Positions 34,331 to 48,174 of a stretch of 64,000 nt of DNA are shown here, piece by piece; positions within the stretch are counted from its first letter, which is position 1, and each line of letters begins with the position of its first letter. The position numbers and the translations under genes were made by a program. The DNA lies in the NCBI GenBank assembly GCA_034401795.1, contig CM067372.1, positions 32,813,071 through 32,877,070 of the forward strand, read 5' to 3'. The DNA comes from Chaetoderma sp. LZ-2023a (lineage: Eukaryota > Mollusca > Caudofoveata > Chaetodermatida > Chaetodermatidae). The notes beneath the pieces were generated by a model. That model made no database searches. It was not told the DNA's origin and was given only the letters and a program-made list of their open reading frames with translations.

Positions 34331-34369
34331 ATCGCGCCTTTAACACAGCATCATTCAACGGAAGGGTCC

Positions 34370-35450
34370 AATTTAAATAACGACACTGAGCTACCGGTTG
34401 TGACCTCCGTGCGCATTAACCACCGCTGTACATCGCTTTCTCATGCTTCGAATTAAGCACCTGTTGTCATGAAGAGGAATCATATCCCATTCCTGGAGCA
34501 GTGCAGCTTCCAGCTCACGCATGTTGTGAAGATGTGGATGGTTCTCACGCACCATACGGCCAAGAATGTCCCACACGTGTTCGATAGGAGACAGGTCCGG
34601 TGATCGCGCTGGCCAGTCCAACACCGGAACGTTATTAGCCTCAATGAAATCACTGGTGACCCTAGCTGAATGAGGATGGGCGTTGTCTTGCTGGAACATA
34701 AAGTCTGCATGATGCTGCATAAAAGGGATGACAACAAGGGCGACTTCTTCACAGTAACGTTGAGCCGTTAAATTTCCGCGAATCACAATAAGATCTGTTT
34801 TGCCATTTTCATGGATTCCAACCGACACCATGACACTGCCGCCACCGAATCTGTCGTGCTGAATGATGTTGGCTGCATCATACCATTCTCCTAAACGTCG
34901 CCAAACCCATTGCCTACATCCGCCATATCCACACAAAACCTCGACTCATCATTGAACAAAACGTGGCTCCATTGTTGAGCACGCCATCGCTGATGAGTTC
35001 TTGCCCATGCAAACCGATTCTTGATGTGATGCTCTGTAAGCGGAACAGCAACAAGTGGATTACAGGCATGCAGTCCAGCATCATGGAGTCTGTTTCGCAC
35101 AGTTTGTGCATGCACTGTAGTGCCGGTAGCGGTGTGCAAATTACGGGACAGCCACGGTGCAGTCTCAAACCTGTGACGTCGTGATGATGTCACTAAGTAG
35201 CGGTCTTCTCGTGGTGTTGTTGCTCTCGGTCTGCCATTAACATGTCCAGTTTCCTGCTCACGTTGGCGGAGATGGGAAATGGTCGAGGCGTGAATATTAA
35301 AATGTCGAGCAACAGCACAAATGCTCTGCCCAGCAGCGAGTCTTCCCATTGCTTCATGGCGCTGATTTTCGGGTAGCCTTGGGCGGCGGCCCATGTTCGG
35401 TAGGGTAAACTTTTAAGCGTTTTCTGTTAATGTTCGTTATCTGCTTTTGC
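34370..35450 (-). mobile_element. Tc1-type transposon nested in transposon A
   Basis: A minus-strand Tc1/mariner element placed after the end of the transposase A reading. Exact ends are uncertain: ATAACGACA near 34378 and TGTTCGTTAT near 35432 are partly inverted and may be remnants of the terminal repeats. The insertion separates the transposase end from the right-hand motif cluster of transposon A. Confidence 0.7.
34391..35394 (-). pseudogene. Tc1-like DD34E transposase, one frameshift
   Basis: The N-terminal part (from ATG at 35394) has paired helix-turn-helix motifs (AVARHFNIHASTISHLRQRE; GRPRATTPREDRYL) and the first catalytic Asp in VLFNDESRF. A frameshift near 34920-34936 moves to another frame, which carries HDRFGGGSVMVSVGI, the second Asp in FMFQQDNAHPHSA, and the Glu in SPDLSPIEHVWDILGR. 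Exactly 34 residues lie between the second Asp and the Glu, giving DD34E, the classic Tc1 spacing. The total length of about 335 codons is normal for Tc1. Otherwise nearly intact, so a fairly young copy. Confidence 0.92.
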
Positions 35451-35596
35451 AAAATGGTGAATTTTTGCATGCGTACATGCACAACTCCAATCTAAACATC
35501 ATAATGACATGCATTTGACTTGGTGCAGTCTTGATTAAAGTAATTTATCATGGAACATGGCATTTTCGGACTGCTTTGCGAAAACTGTATGTTAGT

Positions 35597-35969
35597 GTAA
35601 TTCTGTTACCATGTACAAAACATGGATTTAGTATCTGTTGTGACTTGGTAGAGCCACATTTCTAGGCAGAAAAAACATGATCAATAACTAGTTTTTACAA
35701 AACATATTAGCATAGAATTGGTGTATATTTCATCAATAATATCTGAAAACACGTCTTGTAGTTCTATACACGATGAATAATTAGTTTGTAAAACACTACT
35801 CTATTACTTTTTACAGTTGATTATTGATAGTTAAATGTGTTCAAATCGTTCAGTAATTAGTTAAACTGGTCAGGTTTGTTCATGGCATTAATTCTATCAC
35901 AGAAATGTGTATTTTTCAAGACTAAATTCAGAGAATGTAATTCCGTTACTTTTTTCATAATTCCGTTAC
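35597..35969 (+). repeat. Inverted GTAATTCCGTTAC motifs, right
   Basis: GTAATTCTGTTAC at 35597, GTAATTCCGTTAC at 35937 and TAATTCCGTTAC at 35958, all in reverse orientation to the two left copies at 32009-32038. Confidence 0.8.
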
Positions 35970-36000
35970 CACTGCCTTTCCAAGAAAATTAGAAAACATT

Positions 36001-36500
36001 NNNNNNNNNNNNNNNNNNNNNNNNNNNNNNNNNNNNNNNNNNNNNNNNNNNNNNNNNNNNNNNNNNNNNNNNNNNNNNNNNNNNNNNNNNNNNNNNNNNN
36101 NNNNNNNNNNNNNNNNNNNNNNNNNNNNNNNNNNNNNNNNNNNNNNNNNNNNNNNNNNNNNNNNNNNNNNNNNNNNNNNNNNNNNNNNNNNNNNNNNNNN
36201 NNNNNNNNNNNNNNNNNNNNNNNNNNNNNNNNNNNNNNNNNNNNNNNNNNNNNNNNNNNNNNNNNNNNNNNNNNNNNNNNNNNNNNNNNNNNNNNNNNNN
36301 NNNNNNNNNNNNNNNNNNNNNNNNNNNNNNNNNNNNNNNNNNNNNNNNNNNNNNNNNNNNNNNNNNNNNNNNNNNNNNNNNNNNNNNNNNNNNNNNNNNN
36401 NNNNNNNNNNNNNNNNNNNNNNNNNNNNNNNNNNNNNNNNNNNNNNNNNNNNNNNNNNNNNNNNNNNNNNNNNNNNNNNNNNNNNNNNNNNNNNNNNNNN
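36001..36500. other. Assembly gap (500 N)
   Basis: A second fixed-size gap. It hides the right end of transposon A and the start of the LINE remnant to its right. Confidence 0.99.
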
Positions 36501-36949
36501 CACGACACGACGATGTTCGACAAAATATGAATATGCTATTTAAAACATTTGTTTGATGGGAATTCTTGTCTGGAAACTAGTTTCCATTGGGTTGGAGTGG
36601 GGTGGGGATTCTGCGAATTAGTGTGCTACGCTAGTTGACATCTTTCTCATAATTTTCCGTATCACATATCAGTTCACGTTAGCATTAGGCTACTATCATT
36701 AATCATGCATATACATTGTATTTTGTCATTTCTAGACGCGACTCAAGATTATTTAATATGGACGTGGTTATGTGACATTGACTCTGAGGCAATAGTTCAT
36801 CATACTTATATGCAGTCTCGCGCCTCGCTAGGTGAAACAAATCGGTCAACACATGTAAACAATATATAGACGAATTTTGACCGTCAGGAAATTGTGAACA
36901 ACTACACCACTGTAAATAAAAATTAATCTTCCAAACTACTAAAGGATGC

Positions 36950-37345
36950 CATGGAAATGAAGTACAAATCGAACTGGCTTGTTCATATAAACATGGATCT
37001 AAGCTTTGAACTTACAGGACTATCTAAAATAACTTCAGTATTGAAAGCTATCTACTAGTGAATGGAGACTATTCTAGGCGTACAGATTTTGCTAAAATCA
37101 GAGTCCGTGCGCATAAGCTCCAGATAGAAGTGGGGTGACATAGTGTCGCAAAAACTCCAGTAGAGAAAAGAGTGTGCTTAGTTTGCGCTGCTGGAATTGT
37201 TGAGGACGAGAAGCATTTCATTGCTCATTGCCCATTCTATGAAATCGAAAGACTTACCATATCTAATTCCCTTAACTCATTTGTAGATATCTCGAATTTT
37301 AGCTTAGGTAGATGGCAACTTTGTATTCTTAATGTCATATAATAA
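36950..37345 (+). pseudogene. LINE ORF2 C-terminal remnant
   Basis: Translation gives FAKIRVRAHKLQIEVG, then VCLVCAAGIVEDEKHFIAHC and PFYEIERL. The 'AKIR.SAHKL.IE.G' and 'C..C....VEDE.HF...C..Y' blocks are the familiar C-terminal Cys/His region of LINE reverse transcriptases. One internal stop is visible (after EVG). The RT domain is absent, so it is 5'-truncated or lost in the gap. Different from the LINE tails at 12379 and 43022. Confidence 0.7.
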
Positions 37346-40300
37346 GGGGGACACTGAGGTCTGCAAAGCGGTATTGAACTATCTTTCAAAATAAACCATT
37401 AAAAGGCAAAATGCCTTGGAAAATACGAAATACGCTAAGCACCCAGGGGCGTCGGAAGCACGGGGGCAACTGCCCCAGTTGCCCTTTGGGTACGGGGCAG
37501 CGGGGGCAGCTGTGCCCTTTACCCATTCCTCTGTGAAAAATGATTAAACTTTACTTTAGAACTTTAAACAAGGTTTTTAGAATATTCAGAGCAGACTGAG
37601 AAGTTGTATTAAGGTTCGGTTGTTTTGACATTAACACAAGTCCATAAAGTAATATGGGAGCGCTTCTAGGCCGAATCAAATCATCAATGCAAACGCTATT
37701 TATGTAGTGGCAGTTACATGTGACATATTGACTTTTTTGTCTGTAAACGTTGCATGTATCTTTGCAAGTAAAGGTAAGATACATAGTCATATATGCTATT
37801 TGAATCTTGAAGTGGTACTGGTTCACGCTCTGTTAATGCCTTGCTTAGTGGGTAGAATAGAATATATGTGTAGTGTTGTGCGACTGGGTGCAGCAATGTG
37901 GAAACACTACGGCATATTAGAATTAACAGCAACTCTCAAAATCAAATTTTTAATTGACGTGTGAAGCAGATGCGAAGGTAGAAATAACTTGTATACACAT
38001 GGCCGAAGTGCAATGTCGGTGAGTGTATTTGAGGAATGTGTCTCAGATTTGTTCCCCCGTGTTGCTACCTCATCTCTCTATTCATCCAGAATATGTTCAT
38101 CGTATTCTTTAAGCGAGTCCTTAAGAACTGCTGGGCAGGGAGGATATATTGGGCCAGATCCATGGTTGGTCCCGGAAAGCTGCTTGATCGATTTTCTTGG
38201 TGGCCATCTTGGATTTTGCACTATTTTAAAAATTACATTTAAAGACCTGTGAAACTGCTTGACATGAAACTCAAGAAACTTTACGGTCTTCATCTAAGGC
38301 AAGAGCTGAACAAATCCTGTTCACATGTTCAACATGATTGGTAGATTTGTCTTGGATAACGTAGTTTTCACAACAACCGCGTTTCCTCTGAATCCCGCTG
38401 ATTGCAAATATAATTAGGAACTAAGGTCCAATTAAATATGTTTAAAGCAAACTGTGCAGGTGCACCGCGTAGACACATGCACGAATGCACGCACACTCAA
38501 CGTGTGCATCTGAGACAATAACCCGCCCGCACACTCGCTCACAATGTGAAAAGGAAATAGGTTCAGTTGACCAAAGAATACATAGGTTCTTCGATTAATA
38601 TTGCTCTAACAATTTATACGTAATCACAAGAAACTCAGAATGCAGGAAATCGAGTCATGAGCCTGCACCTTTCACTGTTTTTTCTCGTGGTGGTTCGGTA
38701 GGTTGGTATCCCCGAACACCGGTCTATGAGAGGTAGTGGGGGGGGGGGGGGGGGTTGGAGGTTGTCCAGACAATGCCATCCAGCGTGCCCTTTTGTGGAA
38801 CCTGCCCCAGCCCCTCAAATTTGCTTCCGCCGCCCATGGAGTCCGCAAGTAACCAATGTCACAGCATATAATATGTCCATCAAACTGCACACTAAATGGC
38901 TACCTGTGGAAATCCATGTGTCTATATTTGTAGAGTGTTTTGGAGGTAACTTTACTGAGAGTTGTTGCCACCTAATGCAGCATCGGTTTTCGGTCAGATT
39001 ATTTTCGCAATATTCAGGAACTTATTGCCGTTTCCTTAGAAATACCGACACTGGTATTTAAAAGGTTAACAGGTTAATGTAATGTCTAGCTATATGTATA
39101 CTGTATGTGTCATTATAGTTAAAACAACACAAACTAGTCTGTCTACTTATTTGTTAAATCACATACTACAGTATGTCAGCCAGTTTCGTATCACTACTAT
39201 AAAAAATATTTCTTGTGAATTTATTTATAGAATATTTTAAATCAAACATGTTGTACTTCATGCAAATATAAAAATGATTTAGTTTGAGCTTTGCCCTTCG
39301 AAGAATTTCACAATAGCGTGAGTCGACCGAATACGGCAATTTTGATCACTGGGTAGTTCCGGATCACGTCATTTAAAGTCTCAGTTTAACGACTGTAACA
39401 TAATGTTTTCAAAACCAGTCTTATCATGTTTTGACAAGCCAAAAAACAAGACTATGAACAATTTTGTTGACATGCAAACATGTGCTATCTATAGAAGCAT
39501 TTTCGGCATGCACAGCTGTGAGAGATGGGCTTCTTTTCGTGTCGACCGTAATGGATGGCTATCGCGACAGAGGATTTATTATTAATTAAATGCTGGAATT
39601 CTGACAAACTGAGATACATATTTTTATATTTCTTGTTCATCAATAAACTGAAGTTATTGAAAAACATAGCAAAATATTAAATCAAAGCCTAGTTCCAAAG
39701 AATTTGATTCATGATTAAGAACTGCCGATGATCCGGATCAATGATAATCCTGCAACATGATGTTCGTTTAGATGTATGTACAGTATATAGCCACCATGTA
39801 TTATTAATATTAATATATTAGCGTTTTATATCACAATTGTTCTCTATTCGTACTGTGGAACTTGTACTCTATATTTATGTCTGTGTAACCTTCATGTTTG
39901 GCTATATCTTCATGCAAAAGATTGTGTACCAATAAATAATCTGAATCTAGTAAAATGTTGAAATGTAGGACTGCCGTCGGTAAATCCCCACGTGACGTCA
40001 TGGTTGTTATGTGACGTCATTCGGTTCGCTACGTCATCGTCACAATAGTATTTCGTCATAAGAGATTAGTTACTGACACGGTACTATGTGATATCCATTC
40101 CGAAGTCATGAAATTATCATTATGAGGATTTAATAAGCCAACATGAGGGATTGCTCTTTTATCTAAAGAACGCACGCCGCGTCCGGCCGTCACGCTGAAC
40201 GATATAAATTGGCCTGTGAGGTAAAGCAGTGTTAGAGAATTAGGATAGCATTATTTAAAAAAATGTGCCTTTTTATTAGAAAAATTCTGAAACATTTCCA

Positions 40301-40385
40301 AATGATAACACCTACAACTAATTACCATGACTATGACAATGACAATATCTATAATCGGGGCAAACACACGGCCTAACCATACTAC
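37346..40385. other. No gene seen; scattered transposon end fragments
   Basis: 37443-37525 (GGGGCGTCGGAAGC... GGGGGCAGCTGTGCCC) and 38745-38850 (G run, then CCCCTCAAATTTGCTTCCGC) resemble ends of common non-autonomous DNA elements. 39989-40045 has TGACGTCA twice plus TACGTCATCG. No exon supported. Confidence 0.4.
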
Positions 40386-40399
40386 TACCGCTACAATAA

Positions 40400-40928
<529 letters not shown>

Positions 40929-41059
40929 TTATTAGGCTCATGATGATAAGCAATGTAAGATCTGGTACCCATGGAAGACGCAGTCTGCAGGAATTCAGCA
41001 ACCAGACAATTAACGGGGAAAGCTTGATATGGTGGGGGTGGGGGTGGTGTTGTTATAAT

Positions 41060-41585
41060 TTAATTTTGTAAACCTGGCCCCACTACTCGTTTCTCTCGTT
41101 TTTTCGCGGAATCGAGGAGAACGGACGAAAGGTTACTCGTGATGACAGGGAAGGGGTGAGTGACTATTGGTGAATATGTAGGGAATATTGCTAAACAAAT
41201 GCGGATAAATATTATTATGTTCATATGTCGATGCTTAACTAAATTATTTTTAATTGCTTTTTTATGGTCGCAGGAGGTGGGTTGGATGTGGCGGGGGGGG
41301 GGGGGGGCGCTCTCGCGAATTGAATTGCCACATTGTTTCCGGATGCCGCCATCCATACGTATAAACAACGAGAAGCCACCCAGCATGACGCCGATGGCCA
41401 AGTAGGTGACTTGTCACTGAGTGGGAATGTGGGTGGGAGCGTAACTGACACGATGTGGCGAATAGATATATAATATACAGATATTATTATAATGAGCAGT
41501 ATATATCTGATCATTTAATGTCCCACACCAACCCCACCCTCACCCCAACCCCTACCCCCGCCTGATGACCTCAGTAATAACTATT
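41060..41585. other. No gene seen
   Basis: Contains a G run (41293-41307) and a C-rich stretch (41520-41560). No exon. Confidence 0.4.
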
Positions 41586-41603
41586 GTATAATGGTAAAGA
41601 TGA

Positions 41604-41652
41604 TAATAATAATAATAATGGTGATAATGGTAATGGTGATGATAATAATAAC

Positions 41653-41711
<59 letters not shown>

Positions 41712-41752
41712 TAATAATAATAATAATAATTATTATTATTAGTATTATTATT

Positions 41753-41802
<50 letters not shown>

Positions 41803-41803
41803 G
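41604..41803. repeat. Compound microsatellite (AAT)n-(ATT)n-(GTT)n
   Basis: AAT-type triplets to about 41730, a short ATT section, then (TTG)n to 41802. Confidence 0.97.
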
Positions 41804-41819
41804 ATAATATAATGTAGTA

Positions 41820-43005
41820 ATTGTGGTTGTGGTACTGTATTATGCTCGTATTATGTCTATTCACATGTACATATGTTTATATGTTCCCCCACATACTTGT
41901 AAAAGTCCGGGTGTAATAAATGAAATGAAATGAATAGATTAATTTTCGCTTCCTCAAATGTTATGAGCAATATTTAGGAATATTCATTTTTTAACATGCC
42001 AGTCATTTTAATAAGCTTGCTCCATAGGCACCTTTAGCGTGATGTCGTACTCGTATGCTACTCCCTATGTATATAATATGAAAATAGGCGTTGCCTATAA
42101 GCGAACGCAGACACCATTTATTGCTTAAATAAATAGGACGAATTTGAATGGGGTCGAAATGTCCTAAATACGTATGCCATCTAGTATTTAGAAGATAAAT
42201 TTTCGTCATGCGTGTAGGGCATTCTGGTAAATCCAGTCCACAATATTCACAATAGCGATATGGGGCCTACACCATTAAAATAGTTGCACCAGTCCTATGA
42301 CGTTATAAAATTTGTACTGACGTATCACGGTGATCCTCGCTATTGTTGTTGTTGTTGTTCGTATATCCCTCCTCTTGATAGGAGCACCCACATTTTGCTA
42401 TTTTGGGGAAATATAAACAAGTTCATAGTAACTATGACGTCATAATGAAATATCGTTCGCTAGAATTTTTAAATCGCGTTTATCCAGACATTAAGCTGGT
42501 ACCAGACTCCAATTGCTCATAATCACAAGTGCTCATATCCTGAGCCAGAGAATCGTCAGCGAGGGAATGAGTCGGGTACCAGCCTACCAAGACAAGCTAC
42601 AAAAAAAACGGGAATTAATGCATGTCTGCGAGTAATACATGAATGTACATTCCATCCGGGCATTTATGGGCTTTTAGACATTTGGGATAAAACATTGAAT
42701 TGTCTGCCTGCATGCAGGTTATGAAGTATGATTTTTTTATCTGATGTCCAGAGGTCAAAATTTAATATCTAGATGATGTATGAAAGCAATATGTTAGCAT
42801 ATCTTCGAGTGGCGTCAAGATTATTGGGTGTGCCTGACCTGGCTCCTATTGAAGGCATTGACCCCTACCCTCTATAGGATAGTATAGACTAAGCCTACAA
42901 TACTCTCAATATGTAAATATCCCATAGGATATATACATTGTCATCGAACAGAAAGTGCCATGTCATTATTCCTATCAGGAGTACCCTCCAATCGGATTTC
43001 ATTTG
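41820..43005. other. No gene seen
   Basis: Unique-looking AT-rich sequence; no exon or repeat family recognised. Confidence 0.4.
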
Positions 43006-43009
43006 TTGT

Positions 43010-43560
43010 ATCTGATGATGATTACTGTATTCTGTGACTGTAGTAGTAGACACATCCTACAGCTGCATTCAGTCCTTCTTTGCTCTTTGCCCACTGTGTC
43101 TTGTCCTCAGCCGGAATCCTTAGCTTCCTCAAGTCCATTCTTCTTGACTTGAGTGTACCTAATCCTGTTTTCTTGAGGTCACCTCGTAGTACGCTTAGCA
43201 GATTTATGCAATGACGTCCTCTCCTGGCTTTGTATTTGTTGGCTCCGAGTAGGGCGAATTCTAAGGTTCTCTGTGCCGATGTCTCTTCTGGCATCATTAG
43301 CACATAGCCAAATATGGACCATCTTTGCTGGGCGACTTTTACAGACAGCGGCGACGTATTACACATCTTGTATAGTGCATCGTTGGATATTATGCTGTCT
43401 GGTCATCGGTGTCCAGTGATGGTGCGTAGGTGTTTGCGGTGGCAGGCATCGAGTTTGTCTACAGCTGCCTTTGGAGCTGCCCAGCTGTTACAGTTATGCA
43501 GCATCAAGGATACGCAGGTTGCATTGTATAAACGTAGCCTCTTTATCAAGGGCATCTGAT
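43010..43560 (-). pseudogene. LINE reverse-transcriptase C-terminal fragment, longer copy
   Basis: Minus-strand translation from 43560 reads PLIKRLRLYNATCVSLMLHN, then WAAPKAAVDKLDACHRKHLR, one stop in GHR*PD, then NDALYKMCNTSPLSV, FGYVLMMPEETSAQRTLEFA and KARRGRH. It is the same LINE family as 12322-12630 and extends further 5'. The 3' end begins with GATTACTGTATTCTG in both, next to short GAT or CATA repeats that may be the tail. The catalytic RT core is missing. Confidence 0.75.
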
Positions 43561-43689
43561 CTACGAATCCATAGCTTCCAGAAGGACCCCATGGCGTACT
43601 GAAATGTCAGCAGTACTGCAAAGCAGTGAGCCCAGGATTTTACTTTTCCTCCATGGTTCGGCACCTCGAAGTGGGTCGTCATTTTCTAT

Positions 43690-45650
43690 GTTGTATCTCC
43701 ATTGGCTTAACCTCTATCTGACTAATGATTACTTGTGTAGATAGTGCAGGGCGCTATACTGACTGACCTTTTGTCTAACTGGCTTTGTAGACTGACTAAC
43801 TTTTAATACTGAATGGTTTTGTAGTTACCGCATCAAAGCGACGATGGTATATGAAAAGTCAATTCTAGCAAATATCGGTAACACAATGAGACCAATTGAT
43901 ATAAATTTTCGGCAGCTCACCATTATGATTCTAGGTATTATTGCTTTAAAAGCGTCCAGACTTATCTCTCCTTGTGGTATTGGCACATCATATGGTACAC
44001 ATATGTGCTGATTTAATAATATTCTGTTGAAGCTTGAATCTTGTCATGTTTCCATTTGCTTTGATGCATATTTAAGAGATAACCGGGGTAAAAAATTAAT
44101 TTGATTGAAAGGTATACATTAGGGCTAAGTTTTAAATGAGGATTTGTGTGAATTAGGCTCCAAAAAGTGATTATTTTAGCAATTTTCATTAATCTCTCAT
44201 AGCGGTAGGTCTAACTCAAATTATCGTGTCATCTAAATGGAAATAGTATAAAATGAATTGTGAACAATTTGTTCGCTTAATAGGCTATATTGCACGTAGA
44301 CGTATACGAAAGAATATATATTCTTGATTTTTGTCAAGATGATACGTCATAAATGGACTGCTTGATCCTCGTTTTGCCGTATCGCTGATCCCGAGGGCGC
44401 GTTCAAATCGCGGTGCACGGTGTCTAGGCCCCGAGGACGCGTTGTGATTACCCTGTGTGATATTCCCTTTATGATCGTGAACACTTCAATCGCATCACCT
44501 CTCAATCCTCTATATTTGCACGATCCTCACCCTCTCACTCCGTTCCCGTATCGATTCGAACGGCGTAGTTATGTGAGTGGGCATATATGTTAGTACGATG
44601 CTATATTTGAGGGTAGACAGCACCTCAGTATGCTTGCATAATCCATTCCTTTAGATATGGTACCAGTATAGTTTCCCTCCTATGCATATTTTCTAATAAT
44701 GTGTTATCCCTTTTCACCCGCGAGCTCCAGACACTAACCGCATACTCAGCGTCTGGAATAGATAAGCAAATATACTCTCATCTAAATATGTAGGCATACT
44801 TGTAGATATGTTGATAAAACAGGGAACATGCCCGAAAGACTACAGTTTTTTTTAGCGAAGGTGTGTTCAATCATCGTTGTGCTTTGTCTAAGAGCATACT
44901 ATTCTGTATTTCTTTGTGTAGTGGTTGTGTATCTAATGCTTTCATACATAACATAACATAACACATTTACAGCTTACTAACACATCATCTCCTATTACCA
45001 ACTCTGTGTGTTTTACGGCTTTATTGTCATTTTTAGCTGATCCTATAAGTGGATTCACATGACATCAACGCAGATATTATGTAAAACATTAGACTATACT
45101 CCACGCGTAACTGTGGTCAGCATCTACGATACTGGCAATGTGACGATAATCAGCTCAGTGTTGTAACGGTCGTCTGTGACAATGCAACTCATCTCAAGTT
45201 TGGACGGCGTGCATTGTTCTTCTGCAAATAGATGGCAAGTTAAGGGCGGAGCACACGAAAGCTATCAGCTTAGTAGGCCGAAACAAGACAGTTTCATTCA
45301 AGTTTCAAGTTTGTTTTATTACTCCCAGGTCACAATGTGACATATGGGGAACATTTACATACAGTTGTATTGAGTAGGAATCAGTACACAACTATACATT
45401 ATTCTCAGTATTATAACTATTATTATCATATATTATCATTATTATAAATATAGATATTAACGACAATTACAGTCTGAGATAGAATTTAAACTCATGGCAC
45501 AAATAGGTTGTTATTTTACTCAATATATTTTTTTATTATTAATATATAGTTGTTTCAACATATTTTTTGACATTAGTGCATATACAACAGTAGGACATGG
45601 TAGCTTTCAATATTATCATTATTATTATAGTGGCAGCATAAAAAACAGTG
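43690..45650. other. No gene seen
   Basis: AT-rich with a GC-richer island at about 44350-44560. A GCGTTCAAATCGCGG stretch there recalls a tRNA B box, but no cloverleaf could be drawn. Confidence 0.4.
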
Positions 45651-45651
45651 G

Positions 45652-45652
<1 letters not shown>

Positions 45653-45716
<64 letters not shown>

Positions 45717-45727
45717 CAGAGTAGTCA

Positions 45728-45819
<92 letters not shown>

Positions 45820-45830
45820 GCAGCAGCATC
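45653..45830. repeat. Microsatellite (AGT)n with (AGC)n end
   Basis: (GTA)n to about 45790 with two CAGAGTAGT interruptions, then (CAG)n to 45830. The poly-serine frame over it is not a gene. Confidence 0.97.
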
Positions 45831-46480
45831 AGTTACTCTACAGGCCTGGAAATAACTTTGTCAGTAGTGTCCAGCACTTTGTCAGGCATCCGCTGCTTAG
45901 TACCGGACATCCAGAATTTGCTGCCTGTCAACACTGTTCTACTTCACAGTGTTCTTTACTTGAACTTATTAGAAACATGTCAAAAAGCAACTAATCATGT
46001 GTCATAATGATCATGATACACCTTAGGTAGATGAATTATATTGGATGGCTTTGTCAACACCTGTGTGCAGACTCTTTTGTTGCACACTGCAAGTACTGGG
46101 ACTGTCTAAATCTATACCTGACAAAATGCCAGGAACCGGCAAGACTGTGCCTGACATTTGATATGTTGGTGCCTGACAATGTCCTTGACAGGCACCTTAT
46201 TTCCAGGCTTGCTGTATATTGTGTTTACCTAAAATGCCCTACTATCTTTCGTATAAATGTACATAATTTGCTTAGCAGTGATAGTTTGTTACTTGGCGCC
46301 AAGCTAATAGGTCAAGCGCAGTTTCACCGCACACGGTGAGCTAACCCGTAGTGAAACTAATGCCAAGTATAGTTATGTTCTATGTATGTAATTGTGATCA
46401 GAATAATCATTAATGATAATAATAGTTATAAATGCTGTAAAATATTTATAAACTTGTTTATTTTTGCAATAGTGATGATC

Positions 46481-46539
<59 letters not shown>

Positions 46540-47160
46540 CCCTTTCTGAACCACAACCTGATGAGTAAAATGAATAGGCCTCTAGGCCTAAAATAAATAA
46601 TCCATACTTCTATACAACATATATCAACTAACTAGAAGACACTACCGGTATGTGGAATGTAAAATTTTGCTAGTATGTCTGTATATGTTATGATCTCGAC
46701 CGCCTGTTATATTGTTCTTTTGTCTTCTATATAAGTAGCTATATGTATGTTTATGTAAGGGGTCCACGGTACATAGGGTACGCCTCTAGTGGGCTCCCCC
46801 TATAGTACAATATATTGTTAATATCATTAAGCCAAACAAATAAATGCTAATTCACCACCACCTTATTAGCGCAGTGCCATTATAATGTTATGACTAATTT
46901 GCAAGAAGTTATTGGTTTGATTGGCGTTTATCGAGTCCTAGATTTCATGTCTCATTCACGCCATGTCTAGGCTGGTTTATATTTCAGTCTATTATTGGTA
47001 ACTTCGTAACAGTCGACCACGCTAACATGACGGCCAATCGTCTACTCTCGAAAAAGTTGCCCAATGTCAAAATATCTTTAGTGGCGTGAGGTCATTTCCA
47101 CTTGAAGGCTGCACTGGTCAAGAATTCTTACCCTCTTTTCTTATGATTAATTATGCTTTT
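45831..47160. other. No gene seen; (AAT)n at 46485-46540
   Basis: A short (AAT)n run and otherwise unremarkable AT-rich DNA. Confidence 0.5.
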
Positions 47161-47167
47161 AATCTCA

Positions 47168-47300
<133 letters not shown>

Positions 47301-47769
47301 AAAGTTTCTGGAACAGGTTTTCTTTTTTATGTACACCTTTTAGATTTTGAGGAAATAAAACTTTAACTATCGCATAAAACTAGCTATAATCGTTGCTAGC
47401 ATATATCCTAGAAATGGCATCATGCTCCTCGTGTGACAGAAGATTTACCCAACCAAATATGCATCATGCTCCTCGTGTGACAGAAGATTCACCCAACCAA
47501 ATATGTATGTCCTTTTCATTTACTCTGACATGTTTACTCAACATTGAAAGTTATTGTCACCTTCAATGATATTTTTTCTAAAATTGTCAAAAGAACAAAA
47601 AATGTGCCGAGTCTGTCACAAAAAGGGGATTTTTTTTTGTTTGTACTATAACCTAAGGGTGATATAGGTTAGTAAAAATAATTATTATCTCCTACAATAT
47701 ATGCCTAAGTATATTCACGCTAGTGATGTTTTATAAGTCACATGATTTGAAAAATATTTTAGCTCAGAC

Positions 47770-47808
47770 TTTGTCCCGTTTGTCACATTGCGTGACAGAC
47801 GGGACAAA
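47770..47808. repeat. Palindromic pair of the TGTCCCGTCTGTCAC motif
   Basis: TTTGTCCCGTTTGTCAC, 5-bp spacer, GTGACAGACGGGACAAA: one mismatch in a 17-bp arm. The same motif recurs singly at 49187, 49208 and 49567. Confidence 0.85.
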
Positions 47809-48174
47809 TTCTATTTGTAAAAATAACCTATACTGCTATAACATGCAATTCAGCACAATGTGGTATATGAGATGCTATACAGTTGACATCTTTTATTTTG
47901 CATCTGGACAGAGTTTAAGACTCATCCATCATGCCCATTTACAATGTTGGCTTGTTGGGGACCAGAATCATTTGAGGCCAAATTTGTGTCGATTTAAAGC
48001 ACTAGATTTGACTAGGTTGTGCATTCGGAAGGGAAGAGGTAAATGTTGTTTATTAAACTTTTAAATGTTGATTGTGCAACAATTTGATCATGAATATCTC
48101 AAATGGAAACTGTTCATAGACAGTGGGTCAAGGATGAGAATGATAAGCTGTTGCGATCAAATATGAGACACTTA

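Larger units (their letters stand above)
31863..36000 (+). mobile_element. DNA transposon A, decayed, with nested insertions
   Basis: Begins where the 41-bp array stops (AGGGCAATTCTACATGAGAG) and runs into the N gap. GTAACGGAATTAC occurs twice near the left (32009, 32026), and its reverse complement GTAATTCCGTTAC near the right (35937, partial copy 35958, variant 35597). Between them is a transposase gene (33159-34330), with a foldback MITE (32855-33088) and a Tc1 element (about 34370-35450) inserted. The right terminus is not seen. Family assignment is uncertain; Sola-like is one candidate from the FSDG and SHGKG motifs. Confidence 0.65.

Noticed and set aside
35955-36523. Long frames spanning 36001-36500
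   Set aside because: They consist of gap sequence.
44350-44440. tRNA- or SINE-like B box (GCGTTCAAATCGCGG)
   Set aside because: No A box at the right distance and no cloverleaf could be drawn.
45648-46007. Serine-rich 119-residue frame
   Set aside because: Starts in an (AGT)n microsatellite and continues into sequence with no domain or conservation I can recognise.
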